A stretch of DNA of 64,000 nucleotides from Maribacter polysaccharolyticus (lineage in GTDB: Bacteria > Bacteroidota > Bacteroidia > Flavobacteriales > Flavobacteriaceae): contig NZ_JARBUY010000009.1 in assembly GCF_028882255.1 (NCBI RefSeq), positions 1-64,000 of the forward strand. Reading direction: 5' to 3'. Numbering within the stretch: position 1 is the first letter of the stretch; every line of letters starts with the position of its first letter. The notes under the pieces were generated by a model. That model did not search any database and had not been told where the DNA came from. It saw only the letters and a list, made by a program, of their open reading frames with translations. The position numbers were made by a program, and so were the translations under genes. Shown piece by piece: positions 23,688 to 31,328 of the stretch.

Positions 23688-23786
23688 ATGGCAACATACC
23701 AATTAGGAATTTTCAAAAAAGACATATTAAACCACAGGAAGGCAGGAAGGAACAACCGACCAGGAAAGGCCTTATTATGTTGCCAT
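23688..23786. repeat. 100-bp repeat bounded by an 11-bp inverted repeat, copy 2
   Basis: The second copy, 260 bp after the first, has the same inverted ends and is 2 bp shorter through a change near CGACCAGGAAAG. The shared coding sense GIFKKDILNHRKAGRNNRP is kept up to that point and then shifts frame. Both copies lie between the stop of the ParB-like gene and the start of the 634-residue gene. They could be partition sites, small mobile repeats or duplicated peptide genes. The rest of 23320-23865 shows nothing else. Confidence 0.75.
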
Positions 23787-23818
23787 TATTTAAATAGGGT
23801 TCTATGGAAGAACATAAA

Positions 23819-23850
23819 AAAATCCGCAAGCCCTAAGGCCTACGGATTTT
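23819..23850 (-). terminator. Terminator of the ParB-like gene
   Basis: AAAATCCG (23819-23826) pairs with CGGATTTT (23843-23850), with an inner GCC/GGC, followed on the - strand by a run of T. It lies 16 nt after the stop at 23866. Confidence 0.75.
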
Positions 23851-23865
23851 CACTTTCCAAGGGGA

Positions 23866-25569
23866 TTATCCCTTTTGGGCGGACAGTTCTTCTTCAAGTT
23901 CTGTAATTCTATCCTGGAGCCGCTTTTCCCTAAGGCTTAATGATTCGGCATAAGAGGCCTCGATAGTCTCTATTTCCTTTTTACAATAATCTTTCAGGGC
24001 GACGTAGAATGAGTTGTTCACCAAGTTGTTGGTATGGTTGCTTTCCCCGAAATGTACGTTTTGGAGCAGCAGTAACCTTATAAGTTTGTTGAAGGTGTCC
24101 TTTTTGAAGTTCTTTTTGAAACGTTGGACGTTTTTGGATACATCCTTCGGTTGGTTCTTGCCATAAAAACCATCAATGAATTTTCGCTTGGTACCATAAC
24201 CGATGGTATTCTCGTATAGTGATATGCAAAAGGCGACCATTTCGTTCTGGGTTAGGGCTTTTTTACTGTTAACATAATCAGATTCACCTATGGCCCGGAC
24301 CATTTCCTCGAACTCTTTGTTTCCTTCTATTTGCTTTTTACGGAGTTCCCTATCCTTGATTTTCTGTATTTTTTCCTTAGGGGTACAATCGTCCATTTTC
24401 TTCTTATCGATGGGAACTGAGTTCTTTTCCTTTGGTGTTTCATTTTCGATTAAAACCAGCACTTCTTTGACTTGATAGGTCCTAGTATTGAACAAAAGTC
24501 CTTTTAAGTAACCTTTTTCTGGTGCATCGTGAAAAGCTTGGAGTTCCTCTGCATATAGGGCCATGGCTTCATTGAATTCTTGTTCGAGTTCTTCTTTGGT
24601 AAAATCCATCCAATGGTTTTCTTCTTCGATCTGTTCCTTGGTTGGGATGACCGGTTGCTCGATGTAGTCTAAATCATCCAGTATGTAGGGAATTAGTCCA
24701 TTCTCCTGAATTATCGACAAAACCAGGGCATTATGGCTACTGTCTATGTTGTATTTATAGATTTCCGGAACCAATAACGTGCCATCGGCCTTCACTTGTT
24801 CGATAAGTTGTAGTAGGGTCTTCGATTTCTTAGCGGTAAAACAACTGGACTTGGTACAGATCTGTTTGTCGTCACCGAAAAGGTTTCCTTGGTTTTTTGA
24901 ATTGAAGGGGCATAGTGCGCAAGGCCCGGCATCAGGAAGTAACTTGGCATCATCCAATTGGAAAGGTGCCTCCTGTAGGTCGAACATTTTATTTGAAATG
25001 GCATTCTCTACGGGATAGCTCCTGAAGCCATCTCCCATTGTATCTAGGAACATTTCCTGGTCTGCCTTGGGGAACATCGCTATTTTGACGGCCAGGGACA
25101 AGGTGAGTTCCTTGCTTTTTACGAACGGTCTGAAGCCTTCTATTAGATTGGCGAGCTTTATCCTGCCATAAATGAACTTCAGTGTACGTCCGATCCGATG
25201 GGATATTTCCTCTGCGGTGTATTTTTCCAGAAGATAGGCTATTGCTTCAGCTTCTTCAAGTGGTTCTACCTCCTGTCGTTGTAGGTTCTCTATTATCTGG
25301 ACTTCTGATATGACGGTACTGTCGAAATCCCGCACGATACAGGGTATCGTCTTAAGGTTGGCAAGTAAGCTGGCGCGGTATCGTCGCTCTCCCATGACAA
25401 TGATGTGCCCATCCTTGTCCGGTCTCACGGTTATGGGCTGTAGCACCCCGAATTTTTCGATACTGAGGGAAAGTTGTCTCAGCTGTTCCTCGTCAAAGGT
25501 TTTACGGGGCTGGTTGGGATCCGGTTTGATTGCTGTCAACTGCAATTCCTGTACGCTTGTGTTTTCCAT
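23866..25569 (-). CDS. ParB/Spo0J-like protein with cysteine cluster
   Basis: A 567-residue ParB-family protein. The N-terminal ParB/Srx domain is clear (DPNQPRKTFDEEQLRQLSLSIEKFGVLQPITV; GERRYRASLLANL; IENLQRQEVEPLEEAEAIAYLL), followed by the HTH segment (TAEEISHRIGRTLKFIYGRI). A cysteine cluster follows (CALCPFNSKN...QICTKSSCF), probably zinc binding, then a long helical tail with a C-terminal coiled coil. It is far longer than the ParB proteins of simple partition loci and is not beside parA, so it may be a ParB-like nuclease or regulator carried by conjugative elements rather than the partition protein. Confidence 0.82.
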   Translation of the reverse strand: MENTSVQELQLTAIKPDPNQPRKTFDEEQLRQLSLSIEKFGVLQPITVRPDKDGHIIVMGERRYRASLLANLKTIPCIVRDFDSTVISEVQIIENLQRQEVEPLEEAEAIAYLLEKYTAEEISHRIGRTLKFIYGRIKLANLIEGFRPFVKSKELTLSLAVKIAMFPKADQEMFLDTMGDGFRSYPVENAISNKMFDLQEAPFQLDDAKLLPDAGPCALCPFNSKNQGNLFGDDKQICTKSSCFTAKKSKTLLQLIEQVKADGTLLVPEIYKYNIDSSHNALVLSIIQENGLIPYILDDLDYIEQPVIPTKEQIEEENHWMDFTKEELEQEFNEAMALYAEELQAFHDAPEKGYLKGLLFNTRTYQVKEVLVLIENETPKEKNSVPIDKKKMDDCTPKEKIQKIKDRELRKKQIEGNKEFEEMVRAIGESDYVNSKKALTQNEMVAFCISLYENTIGYGTKRKFIDGFYGKNQPKDVSKNVQRFKKNFKKDTFNKLIRLLLLQNVHFGESNHTNNLVNNSFYVALKDYCKKEIETIEASYAESLSLREKRLQDRITELEEELSAQKG

Positions 25570-25934
25570 TTTAAATGATTTTTAGTTAAACATTATTTGT
25601 GCGGAACACAAACGGAAGACAAAATTTTGGAGCGTAAAGGAAACGGAATAAAAGAGAGGAACGAACGGTTTATGCCGTCCCTTTCACCGATAAACATTTT
25701 GCGAGTTTACCTTAGTACAAATATTGATTCAACATCTCTGTTTTCTGCTCTTGGTTATTACTGGCAGTGTATTTATAAATTAAAGGAAGTGAAAATAAGG
25801 CTGGAATAATTGAACGGGGCATTTTGTCCTATTTTTGGTATAAAGCCATTTATATGTATAATAATAAAGAAAATATAGTTAATATAGTTAACTATTAAGA
25901 ACAAAAGGAAACATTCATCCTCAGGTCATTCTAC
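25570..25934. other. Intergenic region with AT-rich operator-like repeat
   Basis: 365 bp with no gene. It contains TTGTG/ACACAA near the parB start, ACGG/CCGT around 25668-25678, and near 25877-25895 the motif TATAGTTAATATAGTT, also found before parA (about 38150) and in related form before rep and at 39970. It separates the accessory block from the peptide locus. Confidence 0.45.
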
Positions 25935-28013
25935 TTATAGTTCTTTATCGAAGAATAACATTGCCGAAAAACCTTCATTTGGAACATAATGACCTTCATC
26001 CTCGTAAACATCCAAAAGATAAGTGCGTTTTGGGTCGGGGCAGTAATTCTGCAACAATGCTATATACTTGGCCGTATTGTACAGAGGTATTTGTTCGTCC
26101 AATGCTCCTGACATCATCAACGTACTTGGGTAAACCGTGTTCTTTTTGAAATTAACCACCGGGTCAAGTGCCATGAGTGATTTGAATCCCTCAATGGTCT
26201 TTAAATTACCGAAATCATATTCATGGTTACTGGCGTCAAAGTTTTTTTGATATCCCAATCTTAAAGGATTCAAAGTAGGGACTGCCCCTACAAATGCCTT
26301 GAACATATCAGGATTTTCGTTAACCGCCATTCCCGCGGTAATGCCCCCTGCACTGGAACACCACACTCCCAATCTGTCTTTGTCGACATAACCTTGGTCC
26401 TTTAAATATTGGGAGCACCACAAGAGATCCTTCCAAGAATTGAATTTTTTTTCCTTGATTCCGTCTTTATACCATTTCAGTCCTTTTTCCGCCCCGCCCC
26501 TTACATGGGCAACAGCGAAAACATTTCCCTTGGAAACGAAATCCAAAATGGAAATATCGTAAAAAGGTTCTACTGAGAAACCATAAGCCCCATAGGCATA
26601 AACGACTCCCTTACCTTTGCTGTCCTGTTTATTCTCCCGGTTTCTGATTATGGTCATTGGGACCATAGTACCATCATGGGATTCTACCTCTATGATCTCC
26701 GTAATGATATCGTTAAAGGAATCAGGGGTTTGTCTGGTTAGATTATCAAGGGGCTTTATCTCCAATGAATCGTTGATACTTAAAAAGGAAAGGTCGTATT
26801 TCCAATCGTTCTTTGTTACGGTTATTTCATTTGATGTGGTGGATGTATGGTAAAATTGAATATCGGAAATAGGATAATCCAGATCTATTATTTCCGATTT
26901 TCCTTGGTTATCGACATAATATAAAGTCTCATCCGTCCCGTTTCTTGAAGTAATGACATAAACATTGTTTTCTGAAATGGCATAATCGGTAATGACCACA
27001 TCTTCTATTTCGGGTCTGTAAAGAACCACGTCCTTGGTGGGGTCGCCCATTGATTTCAAGGTTGATCGCACCAATGTCTTTTTTCCTCCGTTATATCTTA
27101 GGAAATACATACTGGTATCCCTTTGTTTGGGCCAATATAGTATGCTGTCTTTTTGATCATATATATGTTCCCAAACATAATCCGATTCAATATTGGAAAT
27201 ATCCGCGCTATATCCAGTAAAATGTTCGCTTGCCGTAATGACAAATACCTGTAGTTTGTTCGATCCGACGGATATGTCCGGGCGTAAAAAATCCTCGTGA
27301 TCATAATCTTTGACCTGACTCCCGTCGAATATGACCTTTATGGCCCCGGTTCGGATATTGGCCATGGCTATATAGGAATCCCTGGAACCTTCTTGGTTCG
27401 GCCATCCGGTAAATGCGATATGCTCGCTCGATGCCCATACGGCCCAAGAGGCCTGCTCCATGTTCATGTCCTTGTCCGTTTCGAATAATATATTGCCGCT
27501 TTCGGTGGAAATCACCTTTAAAAAATCCCCGTTCTCATCACTGATGAAAAGTATGAATTTGGAACCGTCGGGGTGGGGGGAATAAAAATGGACGGTATTG
27601 TCCATTGAGGTTGAAAAAACCGGTATTTCGCCCTTTCCCGAAGAATCACTTTTAAAAAGAATCTGTGTACTATCGTTGTCCAGCCAATGAAAACTATGCT
27701 CTTTATAGGATTTGTACCAGTAAGGTTCGTAATAATCCCCTAGATGAAGGTCGTTTAAATGTTTCGCTGCACCCTTTCTGTCCACTGATTTATAGTAATC
27801 GGCCACAATACTGTCTTGTTTCAGTAACCAATTTTGGTTAACTTCTTTTTTGATGTCTTCCAAATTGGAGTAGTCATTATTGTACTTGATACCGAACTCT
27901 TCAATAGTTGTTCTGTTGTTGTCTAGCTGAGGATAACTTAATGTTTTTGAAATTTCTTGTGAACAGGACAATAGAAATGAGAATGAAAGGATAACAAAAC
28001 AACTGTATTTCAT
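25935..28013 (-). CDS. Prolyl oligopeptidase (S9A) lipoprotein
   Basis: A 692-residue serine peptidase of the prolyl oligopeptidase family that cleaves short peptides after proline. The start MKYSCFVILSFSFLLSCSQ is a lipoprotein signal, so it acts outside the cytoplasm. A beta-propeller fills residues 60-420 and the hydrolase domain follows, with the catalytic Ser in CSSAGGITAG, Asp in GALDEQIPLYNTAKY and His in DEGHYVPNEGF. The length and triad are complete. It is the last gene of a leftward set with a peptide exporter and a 48-residue peptide whose predicted mature form contains two Gly-Pro sites, so it may mature, activate or destroy that peptide. A terminator separates it from the peptide gene. 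Confidence 0.92.
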   Translation of the reverse strand: MKYSCFVILSFSFLLSCSQEISKTLSYPQLDNNRTTIEEFGIKYNNDYSNLEDIKKEVNQNWLLKQDSIVADYYKSVDRKGAAKHLNDLHLGDYYEPYWYKSYKEHSFHWLDNDSTQILFKSDSSGKGEIPVFSTSMDNTVHFYSPHPDGSKFILFISDENGDFLKVISTESGNILFETDKDMNMEQASWAVWASSEHIAFTGWPNQEGSRDSYIAMANIRTGAIKVIFDGSQVKDYDHEDFLRPDISVGSNKLQVFVITASEHFTGYSADISNIESDYVWEHIYDQKDSILYWPKQRDTSMYFLRYNGGKKTLVRSTLKSMGDPTKDVVLYRPEIEDVVITDYAISENNVYVITSRNGTDETLYYVDNQGKSEIIDLDYPISDIQFYHTSTTSNEITVTKNDWKYDLSFLSINDSLEIKPLDNLTRQTPDSFNDIITEIIEVESHDGTMVPMTIIRNRENKQDSKGKGVVYAYGAYGFSVEPFYDISILDFVSKGNVFAVAHVRGGAEKGLKWYKDGIKEKKFNSWKDLLWCSQYLKDQGYVDKDRLGVWCSSAGGITAGMAVNENPDMFKAFVGAVPTLNPLRLGYQKNFDASNHEYDFGNLKTIEGFKSLMALDPVVNFKKNTVYPSTLMMSGALDEQIPLYNTAKYIALLQNYCPDPKRTYLLDVYEDEGHYVPNEGFSAMLFFDKEL

Positions 28014-28035
28014 AATGTGAATTAAGATTAAAAAA

Positions 28036-28054
28036 AGCCCCTTTAATTGGGGCT
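28036..28054 (-). terminator. Terminator after the 48-residue peptide gene
   Basis: AGCCCC (28036-28041) pairs with GGGGCT (28049-28054), followed on the - strand by a run of T (28035-28030). It lies between the peptide gene and the prolyl oligopeptidase gene and would give a strong short peptide message with some readthrough into the peptidase gene. Confidence 0.75.
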
Positions 28055-28082
28055 AATAAAAATAGCTATAGAAAATTACCTA

Positions 28083-28229
28083 TTAAAAAATAGGACCAGA
28101 TTTTTTCTTTTCACCTCCTTTTTTAAGGACGTCCTTTTTATCGGTTACGGGGCCTCCATTTCCTCCAATAGTGTTCTTTTTTAAGGATTCGCTTAAGGTT
28201 TTTCCTAAATTAAATGTACTTTTTTTCAT
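28083..28229 (-). CDS. Small secreted peptide precursor with double-glycine motif
   Basis: A 48-codon gene, ATG at 28229. The first 18 residues, MKKSTFNLGKTLSESLKK, followed by NTIGG, resemble a leader ending in a double glycine, the site cut by C39 peptidase exporters. The remainder is 25 residues, starts NGGPVTDKK, is very basic in the middle (KKGGEKKK) and ends SGPIF. The peptidase-containing ABC exporter, its HlyD partner and a TPR-AraC sensor lie directly upstream, a terminator lies just downstream, and a prolyl oligopeptidase follows. I infer a secreted signal or bacteriocin-like peptide. Other GG pairs (NGG, KKGG) leave the exact cut uncertain, and the hydrophobic residue is at -3 rather than the usual -4. 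Confidence 0.65.
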   Translation of the reverse strand: MKKSTFNLGKTLSESLKKNTIGGNGGPVTDKKDVLKKGGEKKKSGPIF

Positions 28230-28323
28230 AGTGGTTCTGTTATTAAAGTTATACGTTTTGTGTGTATAAATATAAAAAAGTATTATTATTATACCATAAC
28301 AATATGATAATCAACGACGCAAT

Positions 28324-30042
28324 TTACGTATTGCGTTTGATGATTTCGTCCATATACATGGAAGGCGTTATGTTATTGTTCTTCAGTTTATTTTTTAGTG
28401 CCCTACTAAAGGTATCTTTGGAATTGAAGCCGAACTCTTGAATGATACTGTTTATGCTCTTTTTTTTATAATCGAAGTTTTCACTTGTGGTTGTAATGAA
28501 GTCTTCGATTCTTAGGTCCGTTATATAGACTCGAAATGATTTTTCTTTATAGATGTTTATGGCTTTTGAAATATAGGTCCTATTGGTCTTTAGGATACTT
28601 GACAATTCGTTCAAATCTACATTTTTATCCCTATATCCCTTATTATCCTCCCATGCGTTCAACTTGTGGAGTGCTATTTGGATTGAAGGTTCTATATCAT
28701 CGGTATTTTTCTTTGGTTTCTTAACCAAGGTGGATGTAGGTGAATTTGAAAGATTGTCAAGATAATCAGTTAACGTGCTTTTTGCTTTTCTGTATTTATA
28801 ATAGTAATATACAAGTATGGATATCACAATGGTGATAATAGTGCCGAGAAATAGGGATAGATGTGATTTATTTTCGTTCTCCTTGATTAATCCTGCCCTT
28901 TCATTTCTCAATTCCTGTATGGAATATCCAGGAACGTCAACGATCTGTGATAATTTCCTGTTTTTTGTAATAAAACTATCCACAAATCGTATACTTTTCA
29001 AATATTCCATCTGTTCGGATACGTTCTCTTCTTGTATAGCTATTTCCATTAAATGGATAAGTACTTCTTTACTTTCTAATCCAGGTGGCAATTCGTGCAG
29101 TTTTGAAATAGAGTCGTACCTCCTAAAATATTTCGTTTTCGATTCCTGATGTCCCAATTCACCTTCTATAACACCTAAATTATAATATACATCCATCAAT
29201 TTTTGTCCCTTTATATAAGGCACGGTTTTTTTGAGTGCAACTAGAGCCGAATCAAATTGGTTTTTGAACATTGCCAGTTTACCACTCCAAATATTCATTT
29301 GGACAGGGTCACTTATTTCTATGTCTTTATTGATGTCTTTTAATTTTTGTAGATAGTGATCCAGGGAGTCCGGTTTTTTATGGTTTATATAAAATGTAAT
29401 GAAACTTTCCAATATTGTGCCCTCCAATTCGTTTTTTAATTGGCTGTCCTTTTCTTCCCACTTTTGTGTTTTTATCAATTTAAGGACATCATGGTATATT
29501 TTAATGGATTCGTCCGATCCGGTTTGTTCACCTTTAACGGTTGCTATCCATATCAACGAACGTATTTCTATTTCAAAGTTTTTACTTCTGACGGCCAGGT
29601 CGTGGCTTTTTTCGAACTGACGGATAGCCTTCAAAGGTTCTTCTTGGTTATAATAGACAAAACCTTTTATCAAATCCGCTTCATAATAATAGAAATCTTC
29701 TGGGTTTTGGCTGATATTTATTAATGAATCGGCATACATCAAACCATAGGGTTTTTCCGCCCTATATGCCATGGCCGCGTAAACCTTGGAGAGATTGATG
29801 GAATCATTCTCAAATTTTGCCTTTTCAGATAGTTTCAATGCCAATTGCAGAGCACAAATACTGGGCCCTTCATAATAAATAAAGGCCGACGCTAATTCGG
29901 ATATGGGAAGGCTATCTATAACCTTATCATTATTTTTACATTGATCCTGTGGGTATATAGGATGAATTACTCCTAAACAAACCACTAGACTTGTTGCAAT
30001 GAATGATAATCTAATTATTGGTTTGAACATTGTTCTCATCAA
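28324..30042 (-). CDS. Membrane protein with periplasmic TPRs and cytoplasmic AraC-type HTH
   Basis: A 572-residue sensor-regulator. An N-terminal export signal (SFIATSLVVCLGVIHPI) is followed by a long helical TPR region (about 60-370), one transmembrane segment (about 395-415, LSLFLGTIITIVISILVYYYYKYRK) and a C-terminal AraC/XylS DNA-binding domain (about 470-570; LSSILKTNRTYISKAIN and INSIIQEFGFNSKDTFSRALKNK). Such a layout lets an external ligand directly control DNA binding. Its ATG overlaps the stop of the HlyD gene (ATGA), coupling it to the exporter. The TPR domain is a good candidate receptor for the exported peptide, by analogy with TPR peptide receptors of Firmicutes; that is inference. 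Confidence 0.85.
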   Translation of the reverse strand: MMRTMFKPIIRLSFIATSLVVCLGVIHPIYPQDQCKNNDKVIDSLPISELASAFIYYEGPSICALQLALKLSEKAKFENDSINLSKVYAAMAYRAEKPYGLMYADSLINISQNPEDFYYYEADLIKGFVYYNQEEPLKAIRQFEKSHDLAVRSKNFEIEIRSLIWIATVKGEQTGSDESIKIYHDVLKLIKTQKWEEKDSQLKNELEGTILESFITFYINHKKPDSLDHYLQKLKDINKDIEISDPVQMNIWSGKLAMFKNQFDSALVALKKTVPYIKGQKLMDVYYNLGVIEGELGHQESKTKYFRRYDSISKLHELPPGLESKEVLIHLMEIAIQEENVSEQMEYLKSIRFVDSFITKNRKLSQIVDVPGYSIQELRNERAGLIKENENKSHLSLFLGTIITIVISILVYYYYKYRKAKSTLTDYLDNLSNSPTSTLVKKPKKNTDDIEPSIQIALHKLNAWEDNKGYRDKNVDLNELSSILKTNRTYISKAINIYKEKSFRVYITDLRIEDFITTTSENFDYKKKSINSIIQEFGFNSKDTFSRALKNKLKNNNITPSMYMDEIIKRNT

Positions 30043-31328
30043 GATTGTATGTTTTTTCTTAGGTTGAACATTATCCTTTCGAATAGACTAAGTTCATTCA
30101 ATAAAATATAGGCCTGGCCGTTCATGTTCTGTTTGAACTGGAGTTCTTTACCGAAAGTGGTCGTTAGACCGTTAATGGAAACATCTACCAGATAATACGG
30201 TATGGTTTCGGATTTGGGTACGTCCGATAGGGATTTTACCCTACCCTCCAAGGCCCCCCATTGGGAAAAAGGATAGCTTTCTATATGTATCAACACTTTT
30301 TGGCCCTTTTCCAACTCACCGGTGTTTTGGACAGGGACCTTGCATTTGGCGAAAATATGGTTATTTTCCATCGGCACTATGGTGAATATGTTCTCGCCTT
30401 CTTCGACCTCTTGGTTGGTGGACCAAGAGTCATAGGTCGAGATCTTTCCGTCAATGGGGCTAATGAAGAGGTATTGTTCCTTCCAATTCTCTATTTCCGA
30501 TATTAAGGATTGTCGGTGTAATTGGAGAGTGGAGAGGCTCATCACCGAATTACGGGTCAAATGGGACTGTGAGCTCTTTGCCCGGTTGGATATGTCGGAA
30601 AGGGAAATCCGTAAGGATTCAAGTTCCTCCTGATCCTTGTTCTTTTGGCTCAAGAGATCCAGGTACTCCCTTTTTTTTATATCCATTTCGTTTTCGGAAA
30701 ACACCCCTTTTTCATAGAGTTCCCTATACTTCTTTAGGTTCTTTGCACCGGTGGTAAGCTTGTCCATGGAATTTCTCAATTGTTGTCTTTTCGCCGCTAT
30801 CTGGTTGTAAGTGGACGATTTGCGTTCCTGTAGGCTTTCTATATTGCCTTGCTCTATTTCCAGGCTTTGCAAAAGGATATGGGATAGGTAGGATTCTACG
30901 AAGGTTGTATAAGCGGTCTGTATTGAAGGTCCGAGCTTCAGGTCTGTAGGGTAGAAATCCAACAACCCATCCACGGTCAGGTCCGTGGAATTATCAATAT
31001 TAAGGGTACTGTCCAGATAAATAATGTCCCTGAAATCCCCAGGGGATTTCAGGACGGCCAGTATTTCCCCTCTTTCCACATGGTCGCCGGAGGTAATGTT
31101 TATGGAACGTATGGTTCCGTTGGTCCTGGCCAATAATGTGGCCGGGGGCGGATTGCTCGTTATGAGGGCCTCTGCAGTGATGGTCTGGTCGAAAGAAACG
31201 AAAAAACCGAATATCAATAAAAAGGCAACCGTAAACAGGCTTATGGCGTTGCCATAGGTCAGTACCCTTTTCGAGGTCTTGCCTATAAATTCCTCCGAAC
31301 CGTTAACGAATTCTATTTCATCAGACAT
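30039..31328 (-). CDS. HlyD-family periplasmic adaptor of the peptide exporter
   Basis: A 429-residue membrane fusion protein. A single N-terminal transmembrane helix (residues 27-48) is followed by a lipoyl-like half (ARTNGTIRSINITSGDHVERGEILAVLKSPGD), a long coiled-coil hairpin (about 150-290) and the second lipoyl half and barrel (YLFISPIDGKISTYDSWSTNQEVEEGENIFTIVP). It links the inner-membrane ABC exporter to an outer-membrane channel. It overlaps the exporter gene by 8 nt and the TPR-AraC gene by 4 nt. No TolC-like gene is seen nearby, so a host channel is probably used. Confidence 0.92.
   Translation of the reverse strand: MSDEIEFVNGSEEFIGKTSKRVLTYGNAISLFTVAFLLIFGFFVSFDQTITAEALITSNPPPATLLARTNGTIRSINITSGDHVERGEILAVLKSPGDFRDIIYLDSTLNIDNSTDLTVDGLLDFYPTDLKLGPSIQTAYTTFVESYLSHILLQSLEIEQGNIESLQERKSSTYNQIAAKRQQLRNSMDKLTTGAKNLKKYRELYEKGVFSENEMDIKKREYLDLLSQKNKDQEELESLRISLSDISNRAKSSQSHLTRNSVMSLSTLQLHRQSLISEIENWKEQYLFISPIDGKISTYDSWSTNQEVEEGENIFTIVPMENNHIFAKCKVPVQNTGELEKGQKVLIHIESYPFSQWGALEGRVKSLSDVPKSETIPYYLVDVSINGLTTTFGKELQFKQNMNGQAYILLNELSLFERIMFNLRKNIQS

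Noticed and set aside
23866-25569. Calling the ParB-like protein the partition partner of ParA at 37326
   Set aside because: It is 12 kb away, much longer than partition ParB proteins, and parA has its own overlapping downstream partner.
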